A stretch of 64,000 bases of DNA, taken from Microbacterium gorillae (lineage in GTDB: Bacteria > Actinomycetota > Actinomycetes > Actinomycetales > Microbacteriaceae). Position 1 is the stretch's first letter, and each line of letters begins with the position of its first letter. The position numbers were made by a program, and so were the translations under genes. Below the pieces are notes generated by a model. The model had not been told where the DNA came from. It ran no database searches and saw only the letters and a program-made list of their open reading frames with translations. The stretch spans positions 1 through 64,000 of the forward strand of contig NZ_LN648872.1 of the NCBI RefSeq assembly GCF_000826185.2. The letters run 5' to 3'. Shown one piece after another: positions 55,812-64,000 of the stretch.

Positions 55812-55817
55812 TAGGCT
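55812..55817 (+). promoter_or_regulatory. -10 box TAGGCT of tRNA-Arg
   Basis: The box ends 10 bases before the first tRNA base. No clear -35 is seen. Confidence 0.5.
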
Positions 55818-55827
55818 CGTTCGGTAC

Positions 55828-55900
55828 GCCTCTGTAGCTCAGTGGATAGAGCGCCGGTTTCCGGTACCGTAGGTCGCAGGTTCGACTCCTGTCAGGGGCA
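55828..55900 (+). tRNA. tRNA-Arg (anticodon CCG)
   Basis: 73 bases. Acceptor stem GCCTCTG pairs with CAGGGGC (one T-G pair), discriminator A, D arm GCTC...GAGC, T arm with TTCGACT loop. The anticodon loop reads TTCCGGT, giving CCG, which decodes CGG. The first anticodon-stem pair (27-43, C-T) is mismatched; the other four pair. CCA is not encoded. A hairpin terminator follows. Confidence 0.93.
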
Positions 55901-55912
55901 CCGTACGACACA

Positions 55913-55943
55913 AGAATCCCCACCCCTTTCGGGCGGGGATTCT
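55913..55943 (+). terminator. Terminator after tRNA-Arg
   Basis: AGAATCCCC pairs with GGGGATTCT (9 bases), extended by CCC/GGG past one mismatch. Confidence 0.7.
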
Positions 55944-56079
55944 GTGGTTGAGAGGGTCAAGCGAGTCCACCGGAGGCGACGGAGTGCGTCGATGAGCTTC
56001 GCGACCGCACGCTCGTGGCACCCCCACGGCCACCGGAACACGCGGACCTCGTGCATCCGCGCGCAGTCGTACCGCGCGC

Positions 56080-56463
56080 TCACTTCCCGTGGAGAGCGGC
56101 GGCGACGACGAGCGCGGCGATCGTGGGGATGTAGTAGACGCCCACGGTGAAGGCGGCGAGGACCGCCCACACGGTCAGCAGGACGGCGGCGATCACCGCT
56201 GCGATGGTCCGTGCTCGGCGGGGGAGGAACGCGGGCACGAGGGTGATCACCGTCGGCACCGCGGCGATGATCAGCGCGCGCGGGCCCATGGCCTCCAGGA
56301 GAGTCTCGGTGCTCTCGCTGGAGGCACCGGAACTCGATGACTCCACAATCGTGACGGAGGGCACGATGGCGAACATCAGGATGGCCGTGAGTACTGCGAG
56401 GCCGACGGCGACCCACAGCGTGATCGCCTGCGCGCTCGGTCTCGTGCGCTCGGGTATGGACAT
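56080..56463 (-). CDS. Small membrane protein, unknown
   Basis: 127 residues from ATG 56463; GGGGGGGAG lies upstream. Helices at about 15-35, 60-80 and 85-115, with a Ser/Glu-rich loop (SSSSGASSESTETLLEAMG) after the first one, probably outside. No family recognised. The region to its right (56464-56538) holds its leader and the promoter of the next gene. Confidence 0.75.
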   Translation of the reverse strand: MSIPERTRPSAQAITLWVAVGLAVLTAILMFAIVPSVTIVESSSSGASSESTETLLEAMGPRALIIAAVPTVITLVPAFLPRRARTIAAVIAAVLLTVWAVLAAFTVGVYYIPTIAALVVAAALHGK

Positions 56464-56524
56464 GTCGACTCCCCCCCGGTGGGGCACCAGCGTAGCGCCG
56501 GGCGGCGGTGGAGCACAGTGCCCG

Positions 56525-56530
56525 TAGAAT
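56525..56530 (+). promoter_or_regulatory. -10 box TAGAAT of the YaeQ gene
   Basis: Ends 8 bases before the ATG at 56539. Confidence 0.5.
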
Positions 56531-56538
56531 CGGGGACC

Positions 56539-57078
56539 ATGGCGCTCGGCTCTGTGATGCACACGTTCACCGTCTCGCTCGCGGACGTGGATCGCGGGGT
56601 GTACGAGGATCTGACGCTGCGGCTCGCGCGGCACCCGTCCGAGACGGACGCCTACATGATGACCCGCCTGCTGGCGTACCTCCTGGAGTATGCCGAGGGC
56701 ATCGCGTTCACCGACGGGCTGTCACAGTCGGACGAGCCCGCGGTCCTCGTCCGCGATCTCACCGGACGCATCCTGACGTGGATCGAGGTCGGCGCGCCGG
56801 ACGCGGAGCGCATGCACCTCGGCACGCGCCAGTCCGAGCGCACGGCGCTGTACACGCATCGCGACGCGGACAAAGTGCTGGCGCGCTGGCAGGGCAAGCG
56901 GATTCACGATGTGGAACGTGTCGTGGTTCGCTCGTTCGAGCCCGGGTTCATCGAGGCCGCGGCGGGACTGGTGGAGCGCCGGAACGAGGCCACCGTGTCG
57001 GTCTCAGACCATCATCTGTACCTCGACCTGAACGGCACGAACCTCGCCAGCGAGATCCTCGAGCACCCCACCGTCTGA
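56539..57078 (+). CDS. YaeQ family protein
   Basis: 179 residues from ATG 56539 (MALGSVMHTFTVSLADVDRG). The family pattern is clear: HPSETDAYMMTRLLAYLLEY, then PDLxI-type core as DEPAVLVRDLTGRILTWIEV and GAPDAERMHLGTRQS. YaeQ has a PD-(D/E)xK nuclease-like fold with unknown function; in E. coli it was found as a suppressor linked to transcription elongation factor RfaH. The acidic residues of the fold are present. Confidence 0.92.
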   Translation: MALGSVMHTFTVSLADVDRGVYEDLTLRLARHPSETDAYMMTRLLAYLLEYAEGIAFTDGLSQSDEPAVLVRDLTGRILTWIEVGAPDAERMHLGTRQSERTALYTHRDADKVLARWQGKRIHDVERVVVRSFEPGFIEAAAGLVERRNEATVSVSDHHLYLDLNGTNLASEILEHPTV

Positions 57079-57093
57079 GAGCCGACGTGCGGC

Positions 57094-57095
<2 letters not shown>
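57079..57095. terminator. Short bidirectional hairpin
   Basis: GAGCCG-ACGTG-CGGCTC between the stops of YaeQ and the aldo/keto reductase. It reaches into the reductase stop codon. Confidence 0.5.
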
Positions 57096-59152
<2,057 letters not shown>

Positions 59153-59299
59153 CCGTCGCTCCTTCCGCAATGTCTCCAGCCTGGCACGTTCACGACCGGC
59201 CCGGGGCGACGTGGTCCGCCGTGATCACTCGAGAAACACTGCATCGCGACGGCGGCCCCGCCCGGTGCGAGCTTGGGGGAACCACACCGCGCACCCGCA

Positions 59300-59305
59300 T
59301 AGGCT
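59300..59305 (+). promoter_or_regulatory. -10 box TAGGCT of the OYE gene
   Basis: The box ends 32 bases before the TTG start; GGAGG at 59328-59332 lies in the resulting leader. Confidence 0.55.
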
Positions 59306-59337
59306 GGAGGCCCCGCCCCCGCCGCCTGGAGGACTCG

Positions 59338-60414
59338 TTGTCCCTGCTGTTCACGCCCCTGACCATCCGCGAGCTCACCGCCCCGAACCGGTTGTGGGTG
59401 GCGCCGATGTGCCAGTACAGCGTTGATGCGGAGGACGGTGTGCCCACCGACTGGCACCACGTGCACCTGGCGCAGTTCGCCTCCGGGGGAGCGGGCCTGA
59501 TCCTCGCGGAAGCCACCGCTGTGGTCCCGGAGGGGCGCATCAGCCCGCAGGATGTCGGGCTGTGGAACGACGAACAGCGGGACGCCTGGCGCCGGATCGT
59601 CGACGCGGTTCGCGCGCGCGGCGGACGACTCGGAGTGCAGCTCGCGCACGCCGGTCGCAAGGCTTCCACCTTCAAGCCGTGGGCCGACGAGCGCGGCACG
59701 GTGCCCGCCGGTCGCGGAGGGTGGACGCCGGTCGCCCCCTCGCCGATCGCCTACGACGGCTTCGCCACGCCCACGGCGCTGGACGAGGAGGGCATCGCCG
59801 CCGTCATCGCCGCGTTCGCCGGCGCTGCGCGTCGGGCTGTGGACGCGGGGTTCGATGCCGTCGAGCTGCACGCAGCGCACGGCTACCTCCTGCACCAGTT
59901 CCTCTCGCCGTTGTCGAACGAGCGCACGGACCAGTGGGGCGGGACGCTGCAGAACCGCGCACGCCTTGTGCTCGATGTGATCCGTACGGTCCGGGCCGAG
60001 GTCGGTGAGGCGTACCCCGTGTTCGTCCGGTTCTCCGGCACGGACGCGGCTCCGGGCGGACTCGAGGTGTCCGACATCGCGCAGGTCGCGACGTGGGCGG
60101 AGGAAGCCGGGGCCGACCTGTACGACGTCTCCAGCGCCGGACTCGTCGCGCATCAGCACATCACCCCGGGGCCCGGGTATCAGGTTCCGCTCGCAGCGGC
60201 CGTGAAGGCGGCCGTCTCCGTTCCGGTCGGCGCCGTCGGAATCATCGTCGACGGCGCGCAGGCCGAAGGCATCCTGGCTGCCGGTGAGGCGGACGTCATC
60301 TTCGCCGCGCGGGAGTTCCTCCGAGACCCGCACTTCGGACTGCGCGCGGCTCGCGAACTGGGAGAGGACCCCGCCACCGTCTGGCCGCCGCAGTACATCC
60401 GGGCGGCGCGCTGA
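59338..60414 (+). CDS. NADH:flavin oxidoreductase, Old Yellow Enzyme (YqjM-like)
   Basis: 358 residues from TTG 59338, chosen because GGAGG lies 5 bases upstream and known proteins begin LLFTPLTIRELT. YqjM-type markers: VAPMCQYS with the thermophilic-like Cys, LGVQLAHAGRKAS with the substrate-binding His, and the long ELHAAHGYLLHQFLSPLSNE. It reduces activated C=C bonds of enals and nitro compounds with NADPH and FMN. It is divergent from the alcohol dehydrogenase remnant and neighbours an aldo/keto reductase, a detoxification set. Confidence 0.95.
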   Translation: MSLLFTPLTIRELTAPNRLWVAPMCQYSVDAEDGVPTDWHHVHLAQFASGGAGLILAEATAVVPEGRISPQDVGLWNDEQRDAWRRIVDAVRARGGRLGVQLAHAGRKASTFKPWADERGTVPAGRGGWTPVAPSPIAYDGFATPTALDEEGIAAVIAAFAGAARRAVDAGFDAVELHAAHGYLLHQFLSPLSNERTDQWGGTLQNRARLVLDVIRTVRAEVGEAYPVFVRFSGTDAAPGGLEVSDIAQVATWAEEAGADLYDVSSAGLVAHQHITPGPGYQVPLAAAVKAAVSVPVGAVGIIVDGAQAEGILAAGEADVIFAAREFLRDPHFGLRAARELGEDPATVWPPQYIRAAR

Positions 60415-60415
60415 C

Positions 60416-61210
60416 TCAGGCGGTCGGCAGGTAGGCCACGATCGTGAGCTCCGCGGCGTCCTGCGGCGAGATCTTCACCTGCTCGTAGTCGACGGTGCCG
60501 TCCACGGGATGGACGAAGGACCGCCGGCGCGAGGAGAAGCGCTCGATCGCGTGTTCGTCCCAAGCGTCAGCGAACTCGTCGCTCGCTTCCCGCAGGAACG
60601 AGACCAGGCGGACGTGATCCGCACCGCCGATCCGCGCACCCGCCTCGGCACGGTACTCGGCGAGGAACTGCCGGCTCGTGACCTCCCAGTCCGGGAGCAT
60701 CGCGCGCACGTACGGATCGGTGAAGACGAAGACGAGCAGGTTGCGCTCGGCGGCCGGTGCCGTCGCGACGCCGGGGAACAGGTGCGCATAGGCGCCGTTC
60801 CAGGCCGCGATGTCCCAGTGTCCGGTCACCGCGAAGGCCGGGGCCGGGTCCAGGGCGTCGAGCAGGTGCTGCACGTGCGCGGGCACCGGAGCGGGAGCGA
60901 GAGGTTCCGGGCGCGGAGCGGGGGTGAAGCCGGCGAGCCCGAGGACGTAGTCGTGTTCGGCGTGGGTGAGGCGCAGGTTCACCGCGACCGCGTCCAGCAC
61001 CTGGCGGGATGGGTGGATGTCTCGGCCCTGTTCGAGCCAGGTGTACCACGTGACGGAGACCCCGGACAGGAACGCGATCTCCTCGCGGCGGAGCCCCGTG
61101 GTGCGGGCGCGGCCGACCGGGGGGAGGTCGAAGGCAGCGCGGTCCGCGCCGGTCCGTTTGCCGCGCAGGAACTCGCCGAGTTCGCGCCGGGAGCCGTCCG
61201 GAGTGTCCAC
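60416..61210 (-). CDS. XRE-type regulator with MmyB-like ligand domain
   Basis: 264 residues. The N-terminal HTH carries RRELGEFLRGKR, TTGLRREEIAFLSGVSVTWY and TWLEQGRDIHPSRQVLDAV, diagnostic of the MmyB/XRE group; the C-terminal PAS-like MmyB domain (about 110-250) contains ALDPAPAFAVTGHWDIAAWN and HPVDGTVDYEQVKIS. Members bind a small ligand, probably a fatty acid or other hydrophobic compound, and often regulate neighbouring dehydrogenases. Convergent with the OYE gene and divergent from ilvD. GTG start with TAGGTT 6 bases upstream. Confidence 0.94.
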   Translation of the reverse strand: MDTPDGSRRELGEFLRGKRTGADRAAFDLPPVGRARTTGLRREEIAFLSGVSVTWYTWLEQGRDIHPSRQVLDAVAVNLRLTHAEHDYVLGLAGFTPAPRPEPLAPAPVPAHVQHLLDALDPAPAFAVTGHWDIAAWNGAYAHLFPGVATAPAAERNLLVFVFTDPYVRAMLPDWEVTSRQFLAEYRAEAGARIGGADHVRLVSFLREASDEFADAWDEHAIERFSSRRRSFVHPVDGTVDYEQVKISPQDAAELTIVAYLPTA

Positions 61211-61216
61211 GTGCCG

Positions 61217-61222
61217 AACCTA
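61217..61222 (-). promoter_or_regulatory. -10 box TAGGTT, leaderless-type promoter
   Basis: On the minus strand the box ends 6 bases before the GTG at 61210. Confidence 0.6.
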
Positions 61223-61284
61223 TCACTCTCACTACTAGTATCAGCGACGTTCGGCTGGCGGCGGCGGCGCGGCGGGCATCCGTC

Positions 61285-61290
61285 CATACT
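61285..61290 (+). promoter_or_regulatory. -10-like CATACT of ilvD
   Basis: Ends 6 bases before the ATG at 61297. The first base departs from TANNNT. Confidence 0.4.
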
Positions 61291-61296
61291 TGATTC

Positions 61297-63183
61297 ATGC
61301 CGACCCTTCGCTCTCGTACCGTCACCCATGGCCGCAACATGGCGGGCGCCCGCGCGCTGCTTCGCGCATCCGGTGTCGCCAACTCCGACATCGGCAAGCC
61401 GATCATCGCGGTCGCGAACTCATTCACCGAGTTCGTCCCCGGGCACACGCACCTGCAGCCCGTCGGGCGGATCGTCTCCGAGGCGATCCATGAGGCCGGT
61501 GCCGTCGCGCGCGAGTTCAACACGATCGCCGTCGACGACGGCATCGCGATGGGTCACGGCGGCATGCTCTACTCGCTGCCCTCGCGCGACCTCATCGCCG
61601 ACTCGGTGGAGTACATGGTCAACGCGCACTGCGCGGACGCCCTCGTGTGCATCTCCAACTGCGACAAGATCACGCCGGGCATGCTCATGGCGGCGTTGCG
61701 CCTGAACATCCCGACCGTGTTCGTCTCCGGTGGTCCGATGGAGGCCGGTCGCGTCACGCTGACGGACGGATCGGTGCGCTCGCTCGACCTCGTCAACGCG
61801 ATCTCTGACGCCGTGGACGCGACGATCTCGGACGCGGACATCCAGCTCATCGAGGAGAACGCCTGTCCGACGTGCGGATCCTGCTCGGGAATGTTCACCG
61901 CGAACTCGATGAACTGCCTGACCGAAGCCATCGGCCTCTCGCTGCCGGGCAACGGTTCGGTCCTGGCCACGCACACCGCCCGCAAGGCGCTGTACGAGAA
62001 GGCCGGCGCCACGGTCGTGGACCTCGCCAAGCGCTACTACGAGAACGACGATGAGTCGGTCCTGCCGCGCTCGATCGCCACGCACGAGGCGTTCGACAAC
62101 GCCATGGCGCTCGATGTCGCCATGGGCGGCTCGACCAACACGATCCTGCACCTGCTCGCCGCGGCCCGTGAGGCGGGCGTCGACTACGACCTGCACGACA
62201 TCGACGCGCGCTCGCGGCAGGTTCCGTGCCTGGCGAAGGTCGCCCCGAACCCGGCCTACGACAAGATGTACTACATGGAGGACGTCCACCGTGCCGGTGG
62301 CATCCCGGCCCTCCTCGGCGAGCTCTACCGCGGCGGTCTGCTGCACGAGAACCTCAACACCATCCACTCCACGTCGATGAAGCAGTGGCTGGAGGACTGG
62401 GACATCCGCGGCGGCAAGGCCACGGCTGAGGCCCAGGACCTGTGGCACGCGGCGCCCGGCGGTCAGCGTTCGTCGACCGCGTTCTCGCAGTCCAACGTGT
62501 GGACCTCGCTGGACACCGACGCCGAGGGCGGTTGCATCCGCTCGGTCGAGCACGCGTACTCGAAGGACGGCGGCCTCGCGGTGCTGCACGGCAACATCGC
62601 CCGCCACGGTTCGGTCGTGAAGACCGCCGGTGTGGACGAGTCGATCTGGGTCTTCGAGGGTCCGGCGGTCGTCTGCGAGTCGCAGGAGGAAGCCGTCCAG
62701 AAGATCCTGGACAAGACCGTCAAGGAGGGCGACGTCGTCGTCATCCGCTACGAGGGCCCCAAGGGTGGTCCGGGAATGCAGGAGATGCTGTACCCGACCT
62801 CGTACCTCAAGGGCGTCGGCCTCGGCAAGAAGTGCGCGCTCATCACGGACGGCCGCTTCTCCGGTGGCACCTCGGGTCTGTCCATCGGTCACGTGTCGCC
62901 GGAGGCCGCGTCCGGTGGCGAGATCGCGCTCGTCGAGGACGGCGACCTGATCCACATCGACATCCCGAACCGCTCGTTGCGGATCCTGGTGGACGACGCC
63001 GAGCTGGACGCTCGTCGCGAGCGCCTCGAGGAGACCGGCGGCTACCACCCGAAGGACCGTGAACGTCAGGTCTCGGCGGCGTTGCGTGCGTACGCGGCGA
63101 TGGCGACGAGCGCCGACAAGGGCGCCGTCCGCGACGTGGACGCGCTGTACCGGATGACGTCCCCGCAGACCGTCACCGCCTGA
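61297..63183 (+). CDS. ilvD: Dihydroxy-acid dehydratase
   Basis: 628 residues, the long bacterial form. Cluster and active-site cysteines lie in [11 protein letters not shown] (C122) and [12 protein letters not shown] (C190, C193, C196). It performs the third common step of isoleucine and valine synthesis with an Fe-S cluster and Mg2+. The C-terminal [20 protein letters not shown] segment is characteristic. No ilvBNC genes are nearby. An intergenic palindromic repeat follows. Confidence 0.97.
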   Translation: MPTLRSRTVTHGRNMAGARALLRASGVANSDIGKPIIAVANSFTEFVPGHTHLQPVGRIVSEAIHEAGAVAREFNTIAVDDGIAMGHGGMLYSLPSRDLIADSVEYMVNAHCADALVCISNCDKITPGMLMAALRLNIPTVFVSGGPMEAGRVTLTDGSVRSLDLVNAISDAVDATISDADIQLIEENACPTCGSCSGMFTANSMNCLTEAIGLSLPGNGSVLATHTARKALYEKAGATVVDLAKRYYENDDESVLPRSIATHEAFDNAMALDVAMGGSTNTILHLLAAAREAGVDYDLHDIDARSRQVPCLAKVAPNPAYDKMYYMEDVHRAGGIPALLGELYRGGLLHENLNTIHSTSMKQWLEDWDIRGGKATAEAQDLWHAAPGGQRSSTAFSQSNVWTSLDTDAEGGCIRSVEHAYSKDGGLAVLHGNIARHGSVVKTAGVDESIWVFEGPAVVCESQEEAVQKILDKTVKEGDVVVIRYEGPKGGPGMQEMLYPTSYLKGVGLGKKCALITDGRFSGGTSGLSIGHVSPEAASGGEIALVEDGDLIHIDIPNRSLRILVDDAELDARRERLEETGGYHPKDRERQVSAALRAYAAMATSADKGAVRDVDALYRMTSPQTVTA

Positions 63184-63186
63184 CGC

Positions 63187-63258
63187 CCGAAACACCCAGG
63201 CACGTCCGAAACCCCGCGCATTGCCGGGTGTCTCGGACGTGCCTGGGTGTTTCGCGGA
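63187..63258. repeat. Intergenic palindromic repeat, copy 3
   Basis: Perfect 21-base arms (63189-63209 and 63233-63253, GAAACACCCAGGCACGTCCG...) around a 23-base centre with CGCATTGCC. It begins 4 bases after the ilvD stop, so here it may act as terminator. Confidence 0.92.
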
Positions 63259-63270
63259 GGGAGTTCGGGG

Positions 63271-63276
63271 CACACT
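63271..63276 (+). promoter_or_regulatory. -10-like CACACT
   Basis: Ends 6 bases before the GTG at 63283 and lies just after the palindromic repeat. Weak match, kept because of the spacing. Confidence 0.35.
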
Positions 63277-63282
63277 GGGGGC

Positions 63283-63675
63283 GTGAGCCACCCGATCATG
63301 TTCGATGATGCGGACCCGGTGCTGCGGCGGGTGCGTGAGGTCGCGCTGGCGTTTCCGGGGGCGGACGAGAAGGTCTCACACGGGCGTCCGGCGTTCTTCA
63401 CGACGAAGGTGTTCGCCTACTACGGCTGGTCAGAGAAGGTCGCCGAGGGGGAGTGGTTCCGGCACGACACGGCCCTCGTCGTGCTCCCGGACGCGGACGA
63501 GCGTCTCGCGCTGTTGGACGAGGGAGCCTGGGTGCCGCCCTATCTCGGCGGCGCCGGCTGGGTCGCGATCGACCTCGATGCGTCGAACCTGCCGCGCGTT
63601 GAGGAGTACCTGGACATGTCGTTCCGGCGGACCGCGCCGGTGACGCGGGTGCGGGAGTGGGACGCCCGCCGGTGA
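63283..63675 (+). CDS. MmcQ/YjbR family DNA-binding-like protein
   Basis: 130 residues from GTG 63283 (SHPIMFDDADPVLRRVREVA). YjbR fold marks: ALAFPGADEKVSHGRPAFF near the N-terminus, VFAYYGWSEKVAEG, and VPPYLGGAGWVAIDLD with the C-terminal EEYLDMSFRRTAP. The fold resembles a double-wing DNA-binding protein; its role is not established. Follows ilvD after the repeat. Confidence 0.92.
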   Translation: MSHPIMFDDADPVLRRVREVALAFPGADEKVSHGRPAFFTTKVFAYYGWSEKVAEGEWFRHDTALVVLPDADERLALLDEGAWVPPYLGGAGWVAIDLDASNLPRVEEYLDMSFRRTAPVTRVREWDARR

Positions 63676-63835
63676 TCGGATCCGTCCTGTCATGATGCGT
63701 CTGTTCGCGGGGGACGGGGCGTGAAGCTGTTCGATGCCCGTCGTGGCGCGTCGGCAGAGGTGGGGGCTCTGCTGCTGGGTTTCGTTGCGGACGGGGATGG
63801 GGATCCGTTCTGGAGCTCGCCACACGTCGCGCCGC

Positions 63836-64000
63836 TCACGTTGCTGAGACTCCCGGATTCTTCTGCTTTTGATGGGAGTCGTCGAGGTACCAGCGGTGGG
63901 TGCGCGGGTCTCGTTGCGGGGATGGTTCTGTGGTGCGTTCCGGAGGTCGGCTCGCGCCGTTTCGTTTCGCTGGCGCTCGCTCAACGACCAGAGGGTGGGC
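63836..64000 (-). CDS. Possible C-terminal end of a gene running off the right edge
   Basis: Minus-strand frame open for 54 codons from the window edge to TGA at 63836. The last part reads DPRTHRWYLDDSHQKQKN, then PGVSAT and stop, with a composition like the tail of DUF222/HNH-type proteins. The upstream part runs through the dispersed repeat. It may be a real C-terminus or just an open frame. Confidence 0.25.
   Translation of the reverse strand, partial: AHPLVVERAPAKRNGASRPPERTTEPSPQRDPRTHRWYLDDSHQKQKNPGVSAT
63957..63989 (-). repeat. Dispersed CGTTGAGCGAGCG-type repeat, copy B
   Basis: Minus strand starts GGTCGTTGAGCGAGCG and ends GAAACGAAACGGC. It is the least degenerate of the three copies in the window. 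Confidence 0.55.

Larger units (their letters stand above)
63676..64000. other. Right-edge stretch without a clear gene
   Basis: Contains no convincing complete gene. It holds copy B of the dispersed repeat and an open minus-strand frame that reaches the window edge (63836-64000, separate entry). The remaining 160 bases (63676-63835) show no hairpin or promoter that I can support. Confidence 0.5.

Noticed and set aside
55582..55923. Minus-strand frame reading PDRSRTCDLRYRKPALYPLS over the tRNA
   Set aside because: This is the well-known false protein produced by translating the antisense of a tRNA; the tRNA-Arg(CCG) explains it.
63676..63835. Small gene upstream of the right-edge repeat
   Set aside because: Short plus-strand frames here have neither a ribosome site nor a -10 box at leaderless distance.

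Overview
The window is high-GC, gene-dense actinobacterial chromosome. WhiB1, a mycothiol-type sigma/anti-sigma pair, the PdtaS sensor kinase, a fused 2-oxoglutarate enzyme (Kgd) and the codon usage all say Actinobacteria. Protein style, a DUF222-type gene at the left edge and TANNNT -10 boxes placed against start codons point to Microbacteriaceae, probably Microbacterium or a close relative. The genus is an inference from recognition, not from a search. No prophage, insertion sequence, CRISPR array or plasmid gene was seen.

Layout. 1-0.9 kb: start of a DUF222/HNH-like gene (runs off the left edge) and a 460-base gene-free stretch with degenerate repeats. 0.9-6.9 kb: a coiled-coil paralogue of a TPM-domain protein, a 41-residue peptide gene, and a PadR-controlled ABC (FtsX-type) exporter. 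6.9-21.5 kb: a conserved block that, from memory, matches the Mycobacterium tuberculosis Rv3219-Rv3240c neighbourhood: secA, an aminotransferase, an Rv3235-like gene, a CpaB/CpaE-like pair, pdtaS, whiB1, bcp, rsgA, aroA, and sigR-rsrA behind a SigR-type promoter. 21.6-30.2 kb: an MprF-like lipid aminoacylase/flippase with its own alpha/beta hydrolase, a lipid kinase, and kgd. 30.4-41.6 kb: two CNNM/CorC-like proteins, nnrD, a GT87-like membrane glycosyltransferase, a thiamine-binding protein, a NUDIX hydrolase, metX/metY split by a DUF1345 gene, an SDR, ung and a GNAT. 41.6-47.5 kb: a five-gene oligopeptide ABC transporter with an alpha/beta hydrolase. 47.6-51 kb: AhpD-like protein plus tyrosine phosphatase, an iron-box-controlled lone SIP domain, an arginase-family enzyme and a HEAVH protein. 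50.7-57 kb: pspA and a secreted, membrane-anchored TPM protein, DUF3097, trmB, a candidate small RNA, a zinc-ribbon protein, tRNA-Arg(CCG), a membrane protein and YaeQ. 57-64 kb: aldo/keto reductase, a frameshifted zinc alcohol dehydrogenase, an Old Yellow Enzyme, an HTH regulator, ilvD, a YjbR-family protein and a gene-free right edge.

How parts fit. The window groups envelope maintenance (PspA/TPM, MprF-like plus hydrolase, ABC exporter, secA), redox and metal stress (SigR/RsrA, WhiB1, Bcp, AhpD, SIP, OYE) and central or amino-acid metabolism (Kgd, AroA, IlvD, MetX/MetY, AlaA). Three points stand out beyond the gene list. About twenty genes carry a -10-like hexamer ending 6-8 bases before the start codon, which predicts leaderless mRNAs. 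Three copies of a roughly 70-base palindromic element lie in intergenic gaps. A strong promoter followed about 100 bases later by a strong hairpin, with no convincing ORF, is a candidate small RNA near 55.4 kb.
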